Notes: generated by a model from the letters alone, not told the origin. A stretch of 37,564 nucleotides of DNA from SYIM01 sp041182885 (GCA_049423065.1 JBMSQB010000042.1:1-37564), one strand, 5' to 3'; shown: positions 16,023-23,898, numbered from the stretch's first letter. Numbers and translations: made by a program.

Positions 16023-17168
16023 TCAGCGCTGCGAGCGGTCGGTAAAGCGCTTCATTGCGACATGGCCGTTTGCATCACGCGCCCATCCGGCAAGCGCGGC
16101 AGCCGCGATGACCTCAGGCGCCCATTCGATACGCTTGCGGTGGTCACCCGAGGTGAGGAGCAGCGCACGGACCATCCCTGTGCCCTGGTTGGACATGCGC
16201 CGCCAGACATCGCCCGGCAACGCGTAGCTGTCCCATGCGGCATCGCGTCCCTTCAGGCAGCAACGCGTCTGGGCAATGCCGCTGTCGATCTCCAGACCGA
16301 GGTCGCCCTCCACTGCAATCACCACCTGCTTGTCGGCAAGCCGGTGACGTGCCACGCTGCCTCCGGCCGGAATCGCCAACCATTCGATCGACACCCCGTG
16401 ACTGTTGGCGATGGGCGGCGTTGCATCCCGATCTTCGCTGATGCCCTGACCAATGACCGGTGCGAGCCGGGCGCCGCCCCCCGGCAGAGCGCTATCAAGC
16501 AGGCCCAGCGCGGACCAGCGCAGCCCAACACCACGTACGATCCGGTTGAGCATTTCCGCCTCGCTCCAGTCGCGGAGCGCAGCGATTTCCTGATCGGTCA
16601 TCGGCTCAAGCGCCTTGAGGGGCGGCACGAGCTTTTCCCCCTTGCGTTCGTCGATGATGCGGTAGTCGTCGGTGAGGTGAAGTCCGTTTGCAGCCGCCGC
16701 CGCCAGCGTGGTGGGCCCCCAGAGGATGCCGCCGGTGTCGTCGCCGCCCAGCGCCGTGAACATGAAGCCGTCATCAATGCCGACATTGCGAAAACCACGG
16801 TAGATCCAGGTGGGCACGCTCACAATGTCGCCTGCGCCGATGCGCACGCTGCGGTGATCGGGGTTGAAGCCCCACATGATTTCCCATTCGCCCCGCACGC
16901 AGATGAAAACCTCGCAGGTGAAGTGCATGTGGGGCGGGTTCATCTTGCCGTGGGGCATGGACACCCCGCCCACCTGAAAGCCATGACGTTCGCGCAGGCT
17001 GATGGGCTGGTTCGGATTTTGCGAAACCCCGGGCCCGATCAGCGCGTAGTTGTACTTGGGCGAGCACTCGGGAATTCGATAGTCGATGAACGCCTCGGTG
17101 CTGTAGCGAAGCGAATCAAACGGAATGAAGCGCTGGTCAAGTGCCTGCTGGTCGAGGGCGGTCTTCAT
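16023..17168 (-). CDS. Bicupin protein, function unknown
   Basis: A 381-residue protein with two cupin domains. The first has a full metal-binding motif, His80-x-His82 and Glu86 in PPHMHFTCEVFICVRG, followed by GDIVSVPTWIYRGFRN. The second (about 265-345) keeps the barrel pattern (IPAGGSVARHR, VAVEGDLGLEI) but lacks an HxH motif, so it probably binds no metal. It is not recognisable as gentisate 1,2-dioxygenase. The ATG at 17168 overlaps the stop codon of the LacI-type regulator gene (ATGA, 17165-17168). It is the first enzyme gene of the operon; it could be a dioxygenase, isomerase or decarboxylase on the imported compound. Confidence 0.85.
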   Translation of the reverse strand: MKTALDQQALDQRFIPFDSLRYSTEAFIDYRIPECSPKYNYALIGPGVSQNPNQPISLRERHGFQVGGVSMPHGKMNPPHMHFTCEVFICVRGEWEIMWGFNPDHRSVRIGAGDIVSVPTWIYRGFRNVGIDDGFMFTALGGDDTGGILWGPTTLAAAAANGLHLTDDYRIIDERKGEKLVPPLKALEPMTDQEIAALRDWSEAEMLNRIVRGVGLRWSALGLLDSALPGGGARLAPVIGQGISEDRDATPPIANSHGVSIEWLAIPAGGSVARHRLADKQVVIAVEGDLGLEIDSGIAQTRCCLKGRDAAWDSYALPGDVWRRMSNQGTGMVRALLLTSGDHRKRIEWAPEVIAAAALAGWARDANGHVAMKRFTDRSQR

Positions 17169-18226
17169 CGGGGGGCGGCAGGTTGGGCAAAACGGCTGGA
17201 GGTGGCGCGGGTTCGCATCCGGGTGGTGGCCCGCACGCAGAGCTGACCGCGGACAATGAGCGACTGCGAGCGGAGCGCGCCGCTTCGAATCTGCTCAAGG
17301 AGCAGCGTGACGGTGGCCTCCACCATGGGCACAACGGGCTGCTCGAAGGTGGTGAGCTGGTAGGCGGGCCAGGAGGACTGCGGCACATTGTCAAAGCCCA
17401 CCACCGACACCTCCTCGGGCACGCGCACCGAGAGCTGGTGGCGCAGGGTATCGATCACTGCGAGCGCCATCTGGTCACTTGCCGCAAAGACGGCGTCTGG
17501 AGCCTTCCGACTGGAGCGAAACAGTGCGCGGGTTGCCTCGGCGGCCTGGTCGGCGTCATAGCCCCCCACCGCACGGGCGAACAGGTGTCTGGCGCCGTCA
17601 GCAAGCCCCTGGACGAAGCCGCGCTCACGTTCGAGATTGGTCGAGGAATCTTCGCGGCCAGCGATGAAGGCGATTCTAGAATGACCCAGCGCAAGCAGGT
17701 GCTGGGCGAGCAGGCGCCCACCGCGGACATTGTCGCCGCGCACCGAGCTCACTGCGGGCGAGCCGCGGCGTCGCGCCATCACCCGGTTGAAGAGCACCAC
17801 CGGGATGCCCGCCGCCGTGCAGCGCTGTGCGAGTGCCGACGACAGCGTGACCGCGCCCAGCACAATGCCGTCGACCCGATACTGGAGCATGTTCTCCACC
17901 AGCGCGTCGGAATCGGCTTCGTCGGCCACGAACATGAGCAGATGAAACCCGTCGGCCTGCAGACGCCGGCTGAGGTGCTCAAGCACCGTGGGATAGAAAA
18001 GATTGTCGAGTTGCGACACCACCAGCCCGATGATGCGTGACCGTCCGGTGATGAGGCTGCGCGCAAGCGCATTGGGCTCATAGCCCAGCGCCTGCGCAGC
18101 GCGCAAGACCTTCGCACGGGTGGCAGCGCCTACGCTCGCACCGGGTGTGAAGGTTCGGCTGACCGCCGATTGCGAAACACCGGCACGGCGCGCCACATCA
18201 ATGGAACTGACCCGATCGCCGGGCAA
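17165..18226 (-). CDS. LacI-family transcriptional regulator (probable TTG start)
   Basis: A LacI/GalR repressor with an N-terminal helix-turn-helix (SSIDVARRAGVSQSAVSRTF, then a hinge around ALGYEPNALARSL) and a periplasmic-binding-protein-like sensor domain with the RIIGLVVSQLDNLFYP and EVSVVGFDNVPQSSWPAYQLTTFEQP blocks. The frame extends to 18304, but that stretch contains the promoter and palindrome. I choose the TTG at 18226, which has a GGAG ribosome binding site six bases upstream and gives 353 residues; a GTG at 18247 without a clear site is the alternative. It heads the catabolic and ABC-importer operon, overlaps the bicupin start, and very likely represses its own operon through the 18272-18289 palindrome. 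Confidence 0.9.
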   Translation of the reverse strand: MPGDRVSSIDVARRAGVSQSAVSRTFTPGASVGAATRAKVLRAAQALGYEPNALARSLITGRSRIIGLVVSQLDNLFYPTVLEHLSRRLQADGFHLLMFVADEADSDALVENMLQYRVDGIVLGAVTLSSALAQRCTAAGIPVVLFNRVMARRRGSPAVSSVRGDNVRGGRLLAQHLLALGHSRIAFIAGREDSSTNLERERGFVQGLADGARHLFARAVGGYDADQAAEATRALFRSSRKAPDAVFAASDQMALAVIDTLRHQLSVRVPEEVSVVGFDNVPQSSWPAYQLTTFEQPVVPMVEATVTLLLEQIRSGALRSQSLIVRGQLCVRATTRMRTRATSSRFAQPAAPR

Positions 18227-18271
18227 GGCTGTCTCCGAAAATGCCACCTTGCACGCATGGCGGCAGGCGGC

Positions 18272-18289
18272 TTTGCATAGGTATGCAAA
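18272..18289. promoter_or_regulatory. Palindromic operator for the LacI-type regulator
   Basis: TTTGCATA-GG-TATGCAAA is a perfect 8-bp inverted repeat with a two-base centre, 46 bases upstream of the chosen regulator start. On the minus strand it lies just downstream of a possible -10 element, so bound repressor would cover the transcription start. A further half-site TTGCATAC lies at 18313-18320 over the possible -35 element. Size and symmetry fit LacI-family operators; autoregulation is inferred. Confidence 0.65.
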
Positions 18290-18291
18290 AT

Positions 18292-18320
18292 ATTCTGGCA
18301 GCAACGCAAACCGTATGCAA
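18292..18320 (-). promoter_or_regulatory. Possible sigma-70 promoter of the LacI/bicupin/ABC operon
   Basis: On the minus strand TTGCAT (18315-18320) and CAGAAT (18292-18297) are separated by 17 bases. The palindrome at 18272-18289 begins two bases after the -10 box, as expected for a repressed promoter. The 108-base gap to the upstream amidohydrolase gene is consistent with a separate transcription unit. Confidence 0.45.
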
Positions 18321-18355
18321 GCCTTGGCCTTGGCGCAGCCGCCCGCCCCTGGACA

Positions 18356-19336
18356 CTACAGCCGGAACACCCGCTGCGCGTTGCCCGATGCAATTGCGCG
18401 CCGCTGGCTGTCGGGCAGCGCATCGAGCCGCTTGGCCGCCACGTCGGCCTCGTGCACGCGATGCGGCCAGTCGGTACCCAGCATCACCTGGCTCGCTCCG
18501 GCCACATCGATCAGATAACGCAGCGGCGCGAGATCGTAGGTGATGCTGTCGTAGAAGATGTGGCGCAGGTAATCGGTGGGCTTGCGGCGGATTTCTCGCA
18601 GGTGATCGAATTCCACCCGGTCGCCCATCTCGAACCGCCCCACCAGATAGGGCAGCATGCCACCACCGTGCGAGGCAATCAGCTTCAGGTTCGGGTAGCG
18701 GTCGAAAAAGCCGTGAAAGATCATCTTCGCGACCGCGAGCGTGGTGTCGTAGGTAAAACCCACCGACCAGAAGAGATTGTGCGGAATGATGCCCATTTTC
18801 TCTGCGCCGAGAGGGTCGGTGGGATGAACCAGCACGGGAAGCGCAAGCGCATCGATCTCGGCCCAGACCGGCGCGAAGCACTCATCGGTCAGGCTTTTCC
18901 CGGCGATGTTGCCGAGCACCATCACGCCCACGGCGCCGTTGGCGACAGTCCGGCGAAGTTCGGCGACCGCAGCCTGCGGATACTCCCAGGGGAGCGAGGT
19001 AAACCAGCGGATCCGTTCCGGCCAGCGCGACTGCGCAGCAGCCATCGAGTCATTGGACTCGCGCGCGGCCAGCGCGCTGGTGGCCTCATCGCCCCAGTAC
19101 ACATTCGGGCAGGTGAGCGACACGATCGACAGGTCGATGCCATAGCGGTCCATCTCGCGAATCCGAAGCTCGTAGTCAAAATGCCCGATCTGCGGGATCA
19201 CCACCGGCGTCGTGCCGCGAAAGATCTCCTGCTTGCCGTCGGGCCGGATCTGCAGATTGAATTCGCCGCCCCGCGATTTCAACAGGTCCAGCCATTTTTC
19301 CGTGAACATGTGGGTGTGAATATCGATGACAGTCAT
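18356..19336 (-). CDS. ACMSD-family amidohydrolase/decarboxylase
   Basis: A 326-residue TIM-barrel protein of the amidohydrolase superfamily, closest in layout to ACMS decarboxylase and related aromatic-acid decarboxylases. Metal and catalytic residues are visible: His7 and His9 (DIHTH), His171 (VLVHPTDP), His223 (ASHGGGMLPY) and Asp289 (MLGTDWPH), spaced as in ACMSD. The start at 19336 gives the family N-terminus although the frame is open further upstream. The gene diverges from a crotonase gene over 168 bases and lies upstream of the LacI-type regulator on the same strand, so it may or may not belong to that operon. Substrate unknown; a non-oxidative decarboxylation or ring-amide hydrolysis is likely. 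Confidence 0.9.
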   Translation of the reverse strand: MTVIDIHTHMFTEKWLDLLKSRGGEFNLQIRPDGKQEIFRGTTPVVIPQIGHFDYELRIREMDRYGIDLSIVSLTCPNVYWGDEATSALAARESNDSMAAAQSRWPERIRWFTSLPWEYPQAAVAELRRTVANGAVGVMVLGNIAGKSLTDECFAPVWAEIDALALPVLVHPTDPLGAEKMGIIPHNLFWSVGFTYDTTLAVAKMIFHGFFDRYPNLKLIASHGGGMLPYLVGRFEMGDRVEFDHLREIRRKPTDYLRHIFYDSITYDLAPLRYLIDVAGASQVMLGTDWPHRVHEADVAAKRLDALPDSQRRAIASGNAQRVFRL

Positions 19337-19504
19337 GGTGTGATCCTGGTGATGAAGAGGCGCGGCTGACCGGGACATCCGGGCCCACGCAAAGAACGAT
19401 GCGCTCGGCTCTGCTACGATCGGACGCGATTGTCGCCGGGCTGGGCATCGACGGAAAGTCCCCCTGCCCTCATCCAACGCCCTAACCTCACAGCCCATCC
19501 CATC

Positions 19505-20293
19505 ATGTCCGACGGAACCGTTCACCTCGTGCTCGATTCAGGCATTGCCTGGGTCACCTTCGACCGTCCCCAGGCCCGCAATGCCATGACCTGGACCATG
19601 TACAACCAGCTTGCCGCCATCTGCGAGCAGCTGAAAGCGGACCGCTCGGTGCGGGTGGCCGTTTTTCGCGGTGCGGGCGGACAGGCCTTTGTTGCGGGCA
19701 CCGATATCGCGCAGTTTCTGGAGTTCGGCAGCTCAGGCGACGCCGGTGCCGATGGCATCGCCTATGAGGAGCGAATCGACCAGACGCTGCGCGGATTTGC
19801 CACGCTCCCCATGCCCACCATCGCGGTGATCGAGGGCTGGGCGGTGGGCGGCGGTCTTGCCCTCGCCACCGGCTGCGATTTCAGGTTGGCAACACCGTCG
19901 GCAAAATTTGGCGTGCCGATTGCGCGCACCTTGGGCAACTGCCTGTCGATCGCCAACCTCGCCCGGCTGCAGAATGCCTTCGGTACCCAACGCGTCAAGC
20001 GCATGTTGCTGCTCTCCGAGATTCTCGAGGCAGCCGAGGCGTTGTCCTGCGGCTATCTGCAGCAAATCGTGCCGGCCGAGTCCATCGAGCAGGCAGCCCG
20101 CGACCTGGCGGCCAAACTGGCAGCGCTCGCCCCCATCACGCAGCGCGTCTCCAAAGAGGGGCTGCGCCGCATCGCCGGGGCCAGTCTGCCCGACGACCAT
20201 GATCTGGTGCGGCTCACCTATGGCAGCGCCGATTTCCGCGAGGGGGTCGCCGCGTTTGTGGCCAAGCGGCCGCCGCAGTGGACCGGTGAATAG
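19505..20293 (+). CDS. Crotonase-fold (enoyl-CoA hydratase/isomerase family) protein without the usual Glu pair
   Basis: A 262-residue crotonase-superfamily protein. The oxyanion-hole elements are present (AGTDIAQF, about 64-71, and WAVGGG, 112-117). The two glutamates used by classical enoyl-CoA hydratase are missing: the first position (GGGCE in the rat enzyme) is Ala119 in GGGLAL, and the second (FGQPE) is Ile139 in FGVPIARTLG. So a plain hydratase is unlikely; isomerase, decarboxylase, thioesterase or another CoA-ester reaction fits better. The ATG at 19505 is preferred to an earlier one at 19430 because it starts the family N-terminus. A LysE-type exporter gene follows after 35 bases. 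Confidence 0.88.
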   Translation: MSDGTVHLVLDSGIAWVTFDRPQARNAMTWTMYNQLAAICEQLKADRSVRVAVFRGAGGQAFVAGTDIAQFLEFGSSGDAGADGIAYEERIDQTLRGFATLPMPTIAVIEGWAVGGGLALATGCDFRLATPSAKFGVPIARTLGNCLSIANLARLQNAFGTQRVKRMLLLSEILEAAEALSCGYLQQIVPAESIEQAARDLAAKLAALAPITQRVSKEGLRRIAGASLPDDHDLVRLTYGSADFREGVAAFVAKRPPQWTGE

Positions 20294-20328
20294 GACGCGG
20301 CTGACATCTCATCCCGGGGGCACCGCTC

Positions 20329-20943
20329 ATGTTCGGCATGACCGATAGCGGTGCGTATGTGCTCGCCGTGCTCGTGTTTCTCGCCATTCCCGGTCCCGGC
20401 AACCTTGCGCTACTCACCTCCACGGCACAGGGCGGCCTTCGCGGGGGGCTGCTCGCCACGCTGGGCGTGATCGCTGGCGACCAGGTGTTGATCTGGGCGG
20501 CGGTGGCAGGCATGGCGGCGCTGCTCCTCGCCATGCCGGTGCTGTTTGGTCTGCTGCAGTGGGCCGGCGCGCTCTACCTGATCTGGCTGGGGGTGCGCCT
20601 CATCCGCTCAACTGAAACCGGCGCTGGGGTCATCCAGATCCCGGCGGGTCATTATTTTCGGCAGTCCATGCTGATCACGGTGCTGAACCCCAAGGCAATC
20701 GTGTTCTACCTTGCCTTTTTCCCGCTCTTCATCGACCCGCAGCAGCACCAGGGCCTCTTCACCTTCGCGGTCATGGCGCTCATTGCCGCCCTCCTCACCT
20801 TTCTCTACGGACTGATTCTCTGCAGTGCGGCGATCCGGGTGTCCGCGCGCTGGGGCAACCGGCCGCGCCTCGGCCTGTGGCTCAACCGACTCGCGGGGCT
20901 GGTCATGATCGGCTTCGGGCTTCGGATGATTCTGCTGCGCTGA
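20329..20943 (+). CDS. LysE/RhtB family amino-acid exporter
   Basis: A small inner-membrane transporter of 204 residues with the LysE/RhtB layout: about six helices, the AIPGPGNLALLTSTAQGGLRGG motif near the N-terminus (19-40) and the FRQSMLITVLNPKAIVFYLAFFPLFI motif in the middle. Members export amino acids or related small molecules. It follows the crotonase gene by 35 bases and may be co-transcribed. No partner LysG-type regulator is adjacent. Substrate unknown. Confidence 0.92.
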   Translation: MFGMTDSGAYVLAVLVFLAIPGPGNLALLTSTAQGGLRGGLLATLGVIAGDQVLIWAAVAGMAALLLAMPVLFGLLQWAGALYLIWLGVRLIRSTETGAGVIQIPAGHYFRQSMLITVLNPKAIVFYLAFFPLFIDPQQHQGLFTFAVMALIAALLTFLYGLILCSAAIRVSARWGNRPRLGLWLNRLAGLVMIGFGLRMILLR

Positions 20944-20997
20944 GCCACAGGCAGCAGCCGGCACCCACCGCGATGCCAGGTCTGATCGGGCTCGGGT

Positions 20998-21026
20998 TTG
21001 CGCAGTGCCCCGGATTTGCTTAGCCT
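20998..21026 (+). promoter_or_regulatory. Possible promoter of the 3-hydroxybenzoate hydroxylase gene
   Basis: TTGCGC (20998-21003) and TAGCCT (21021-21026) are 17 bases apart. The -10 box ends only seven bases before the ATG at 21034, and no ribosome binding site is visible, so if real the transcript would be leaderless or nearly so. Matches to consensus are weak (three of six in each box). Confidence 0.25.
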
Positions 21027-21033
21027 TTAGAGA

Positions 21034-22260
21034 ATGAATACCTCTACGCTTCCCATCCTGGTGGCCGGCGGCGGCATCGGGGGCCTCGCCGCGGCGCTTG
21101 CCCTCACCCGTCGCGGCTTTCGTGTTCGCGTGCTTGAGCAGTCGCCCGAGATCGGTGAAATCGGTGCCGGCATTCAACTCGGCCCGAACGCATTTCATGC
21201 GCTCGATGCGCTGGGCGTCGGCCCCAAGGCCCGCGGTCGCGCGGTCTACACCGATGAACTGGTCATGCATGACGCGATCGACGAATACTGCGTCGGCCGC
21301 ATTCCCACCGGTGAGGCCTTTCGAGCGCGCTTCGGCAACCCCTACGCAGTCATTCATCGGGTGGATGTTCATACGTCGCTGCTGGAAGGTGCACTCGAAA
21401 CCGGTCGCATCGATTTCCTCACCTCCACCCGTGTCACCGGGATCGAGCAGGATGAGTCGGGCATCACGCTCATCGACCAGAAGGGCATTCGACATCGTGG
21501 CGCGGCGCTGGTGGCCGCCGATGGCGTGAAATCGGTTGCCCGCGAACAGTATGTGGGCGATCCGCCTCGGGTGACCGGTCATGTGGTCTATCGTGCGGTG
21601 GTTGATCGCAACGACTTCCCGGCCGATCTCCAATGGAACGCAGCAAGTATCTGGGTCGGCCCCAACTGTCATCTGGTCCACTATCCGCTGCGCGGCGGCG
21701 AGCAGTACAACGTGGTGGTCACGTTTCACAGCCGCCAGCAGGAGCAGTGGAGCGTCACCGATGGCAGTCGCGAAGAGGTGCAGAGCTACTTCAGGGACGT
21801 CTGCCCGCGTGCTCGCCAACTCATCGATCTGCCCAAGTCCTGGCGGCGTTGGGCCACCGCCGACCGCAATCCGATCGGCCAGTGGTCATTCGGTCGGGTC
21901 ACCCTGCTGGGCGACGCCGCCCATCCCATGACTCAATACCTGGCGCAAGGCGCAGGCATGGCGATGGAAGATGCGGTCACCCTGGGTGAGGCCCTGCGCG
22001 TGGCCAACGACGATATGGTGCGCGGGTTCGATCTCTATCAGCGCGCCCGCGTGGCGCGAACAGCCCGGGTCGTGCTCGGCGCGCGCGACATGGGCCGCAT
22101 CTATCACGCGCAGGGCGTTGAACGGCTGGTACGAAACGACCTCTGGCGTGGACGCAGCACCGAGCGCTTTTACGACGCGATGGAGTGGCTCTACGGCTGG
22201 AACGCCGGCAACTGCCTGTCCGCCCTCGAACACCAGCGCATCAAGGAGTCCGCAACATGA
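21034..22260 (+). CDS. 3-hydroxybenzoate 6-monooxygenase (FAD-dependent)
   Basis: A group A flavoprotein monooxygenase of 408 residues. It has the N-terminal FAD motif VAGGGIGGLAAALAL (10-24), a central dinucleotide-contact region AALVAADGVKS and the second FAD motif GDAAHPM with Asp294. The segments MTQYLAQGAGMAMEDAVTLG and the C-terminal ERFYDAMEWLYGWNAGNCL closely resemble 3-hydroxybenzoate 6-hydroxylases (NagX, MhbM, XlnD), which convert 3-hydroxybenzoate to gentisate with NADH and O2. The next gene, overlapping by ATGA, encodes a maleylpyruvate isomerase of the same gentisate route, which supports the assignment. Gentisate dioxygenase and fumarylpyruvate hydrolase are not next to it. A salicylate or other hydroxybenzoate specificity is a minor alternative. 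Confidence 0.9.
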   Translation: MNTSTLPILVAGGGIGGLAAALALTRRGFRVRVLEQSPEIGEIGAGIQLGPNAFHALDALGVGPKARGRAVYTDELVMHDAIDEYCVGRIPTGEAFRARFGNPYAVIHRVDVHTSLLEGALETGRIDFLTSTRVTGIEQDESGITLIDQKGIRHRGAALVAADGVKSVAREQYVGDPPRVTGHVVYRAVVDRNDFPADLQWNAASIWVGPNCHLVHYPLRGGEQYNVVVTFHSRQQEQWSVTDGSREEVQSYFRDVCPRARQLIDLPKSWRRWATADRNPIGQWSFGRVTLLGDAAHPMTQYLAQGAGMAMEDAVTLGEALRVANDDMVRGFDLYQRARVARTARVVLGARDMGRIYHAQGVERLVRNDLWRGRSTERFYDAMEWLYGWNAGNCLSALEHQRIKESAT

Positions 22261-22898
22261 TGAAACTCTACGGCTTTTTCCGAAGTGGCACCTCGCATCG
22301 CCTCCGCATTGCGCTGGCCCTCAAGGGGCTGCCGTTCGAGACCGTGCCGGTGGATCTGCGCAAGGAAGCGCATCTGGGTGACGCGTACCGCAGCATCAAT
22401 CCCCAGGGGCTGGTGCCCGCGCTGGTCGACGGACCGCTGGTGCTCGCCCAGTCGCCCGCGCTGCTCGAATGGTTGGAGGACACCCACCCCAACCCCTCGC
22501 TCCTGCCCGCTGATCCGGTATCGCGCGCCCGTGTGCGGGCGCTCTCCGCCATTGTTGGCTGTGACATTCACCCGGTGAACAACCGCCGCATTCTCAATCA
22601 GCTTCGCACCTCGTTCGGCGCCAATGAGGACGCGGTCAATGCCTGGTGCGGCCAATGGATCGCCGACGGCTTTGATGCCTACGTGGCGTTCCTCGCGCAC
22701 TCGCCGGCCGGCAGCCGCTTCAGCTGGGGCAACCAGCCCACGCTTGCCGATGTGTACCTGGTGCCGCAGATTGAAAGCGCCCGGCGCTTTGCGGTTGATC
22801 TGAACCGCTGGCCACGGCTTCTCGAAATCGAGCGTGAGTGCATGGCCTTGCCCGCGTTCAGCAACGCAGCGCCCTCGAAGCAACCGGACGCTGGCTGA
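22257..22898 (+). CDS. nagL: Glutathione-dependent maleylpyruvate isomerase (zeta-class GST)
   Basis: A zeta-class glutathione transferase of 213 residues that isomerises maleylpyruvate, the ring-cleavage product of gentisate, to fumarylpyruvate. It shows the N-terminal active-site segment RSGTSHRLRIALALKG, the glutathione-binding LAQSPALLEWLE and, most telling, the IVGCDIHPVNNRRIL stretch and the TLADVYLVPQIESARRF block that I recognise from NagL-type enzymes. The ATG at 22257 overlaps the hydroxylase stop codon (ATGA), so the two are translationally coupled. A maleylacetoacetate isomerase role is possible because the families overlap, but the neighbour points to gentisate. Confidence 0.9.
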   Translation: MMKLYGFFRSGTSHRLRIALALKGLPFETVPVDLRKEAHLGDAYRSINPQGLVPALVDGPLVLAQSPALLEWLEDTHPNPSLLPADPVSRARVRALSAIVGCDIHPVNNRRILNQLRTSFGANEDAVNAWCGQWIADGFDAYVAFLAHSPAGSRFSWGNQPTLADVYLVPQIESARRFAVDLNRWPRLLEIERECMALPAFSNAAPSKQPDAG

Positions 22899-22914
22899 GT
22901 GCCGAAGGTTGGCT

Positions 22915-22945
22915 GATCGACTGGCCCCTTTAAGGCTAGTCGATC
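22915..22945. terminator. Inverted repeat between convergent genes, possible bidirectional terminator
   Basis: GATCGACT (22915-22922) pairs with AGTCGATC (22938-22945); a G-T wobble and an inner GCC/GGC extend the stem to about 12 pairs with a 7-base loop. It overlaps the last codons of the minus-strand Bug gene (stop at 22936-22938). No T-tract follows on either strand, so intrinsic termination is uncertain. Confidence 0.5.
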
Positions 22946-23898
22946 TTCGCGCCCGAGGTCTTCACCACTGACGCCATCCGCCTCGCGTCCGCCGCCAGCA
23001 GCCTGGCGAAGTCGGCGTTCGACATGGCGCGGGGCTCAACGCCCTGCCGGTCCAGCCGCTCCAGAATCGCAGGATCGCGCAGCAACTGACCGATTGCGGC
23101 ATTGATCCGGTCGGCCTCAGCGGCGGGTATGCCTGCCGGACCGAGAAGCCCGAACCAGGAATCAAACTGATAACCGGGCAGCCCGCTCTCGGCAATGGTG
23201 GGAAGCGTCGGCAAAAACTTGCTTCGCTCGGGGGAGGTTGAGCCCAGAAGCCGAAGCCGGCTGTCGTTGGCAAACGCAAGCGCTCCGATGCTGGCGGCGA
23301 TCACCGCATGCGCGCGGCCCGAGATCACCTCGTTGATCGCTTCACCGGTCGCCTTGAGCGGCACATGGACCACGTCGATGCCGGCCAATCCGTTGAAATA
23401 GGCCATGGAAAGATGCGTGGCGCTGCCGTTACCCGCGGTGGCGTAGTTGAGCTTGCCTGGGTTGGCTTTGGCATAGGCGATGTACTCCGCCACCGTGCGC
23501 GCAGGGATACTGGGGTGAATCATGAGCACATAGCTTGCCGTACCGATGTGCGCGAGCGGGGTAAAGTCTTTGAGCGGATCATAGGCCAGCCTGGGATAGA
23601 GCGAAGCCGCGATGTTGTGGCTTGCCGCAGCCAGCACCATCACCGTGCCATCGGCTTCTGCCTTGGCCACGGCGCCAGTGCCAACCGTGCCCCCCGCGCC
23701 CGGGCGGTTTTCAACCACCACGGTCTGACCCAACGCTGCACGCAACTCATTGGAAATGGATCGCGCGAGAATGTCCTGAACGCCTCCGGCGGCAAATGGC
23801 ACCACCACCCGAACGGTACGCCCCTGTGCGGCAAGCTTGCCGCTCGCCAGGGTCACCCCAGATGCCGCAGCCGCGGACACAAACAGTCGACGATCCAT
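22936..23898 (-). CDS. Bug/TctC-type periplasmic solute-binding receptor (copy 4)
   Basis: A receptor of 320 residues. The ATG at 23898 begins MDRRLFVSAAAASGVTLASG, a signal peptide with an arginine pair, and has AAAGGA about ten bases upstream; an earlier ATG at 23931 is possible but less signal-like. The mature part shows TVRVVVPFAAGGVQDILARS, VVENRPGAGGTVGTGAVA, RLAYDPLKDFTPLA and LPTLPTIAESGLPGYQ, all Bug hallmarks. It is the last gene of the minus-strand run cyclase > Bug > ArgE-like > Bug, 48 bases after the deacylase gene. The neighbouring amide-cleaving enzymes suggest an N-acyl or N-formyl compound as ligand, as inference. Confidence 0.92.
   Translation of the reverse strand: MDRRLFVSAAAASGVTLASGKLAAQGRTVRVVVPFAAGGVQDILARSISNELRAALGQTVVVENRPGAGGTVGTGAVAKAEADGTVMVLAAASHNIAASLYPRLAYDPLKDFTPLAHIGTASYVLMIHPSIPARTVAEYIAYAKANPGKLNYATAGNGSATHLSMAYFNGLAGIDVVHVPLKATGEAINEVISGRAHAVIAASIGALAFANDSRLRLLGSTSPERSKFLPTLPTIAESGLPGYQFDSWFGLLGPAGIPAAEADRINAAIGQLLRDPAILERLDRQGVEPRAMSNADFARLLAADARRMASVVKTSGAKID

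Noticed and set aside
16023..17168. Bicupin considered as the missing gentisate 1,2-dioxygenase
   Set aside because: The sequence around its HxH motif and its N-terminus do not resemble gentisate dioxygenase, and it belongs to a different operon from the hydroxylase and isomerase genes.
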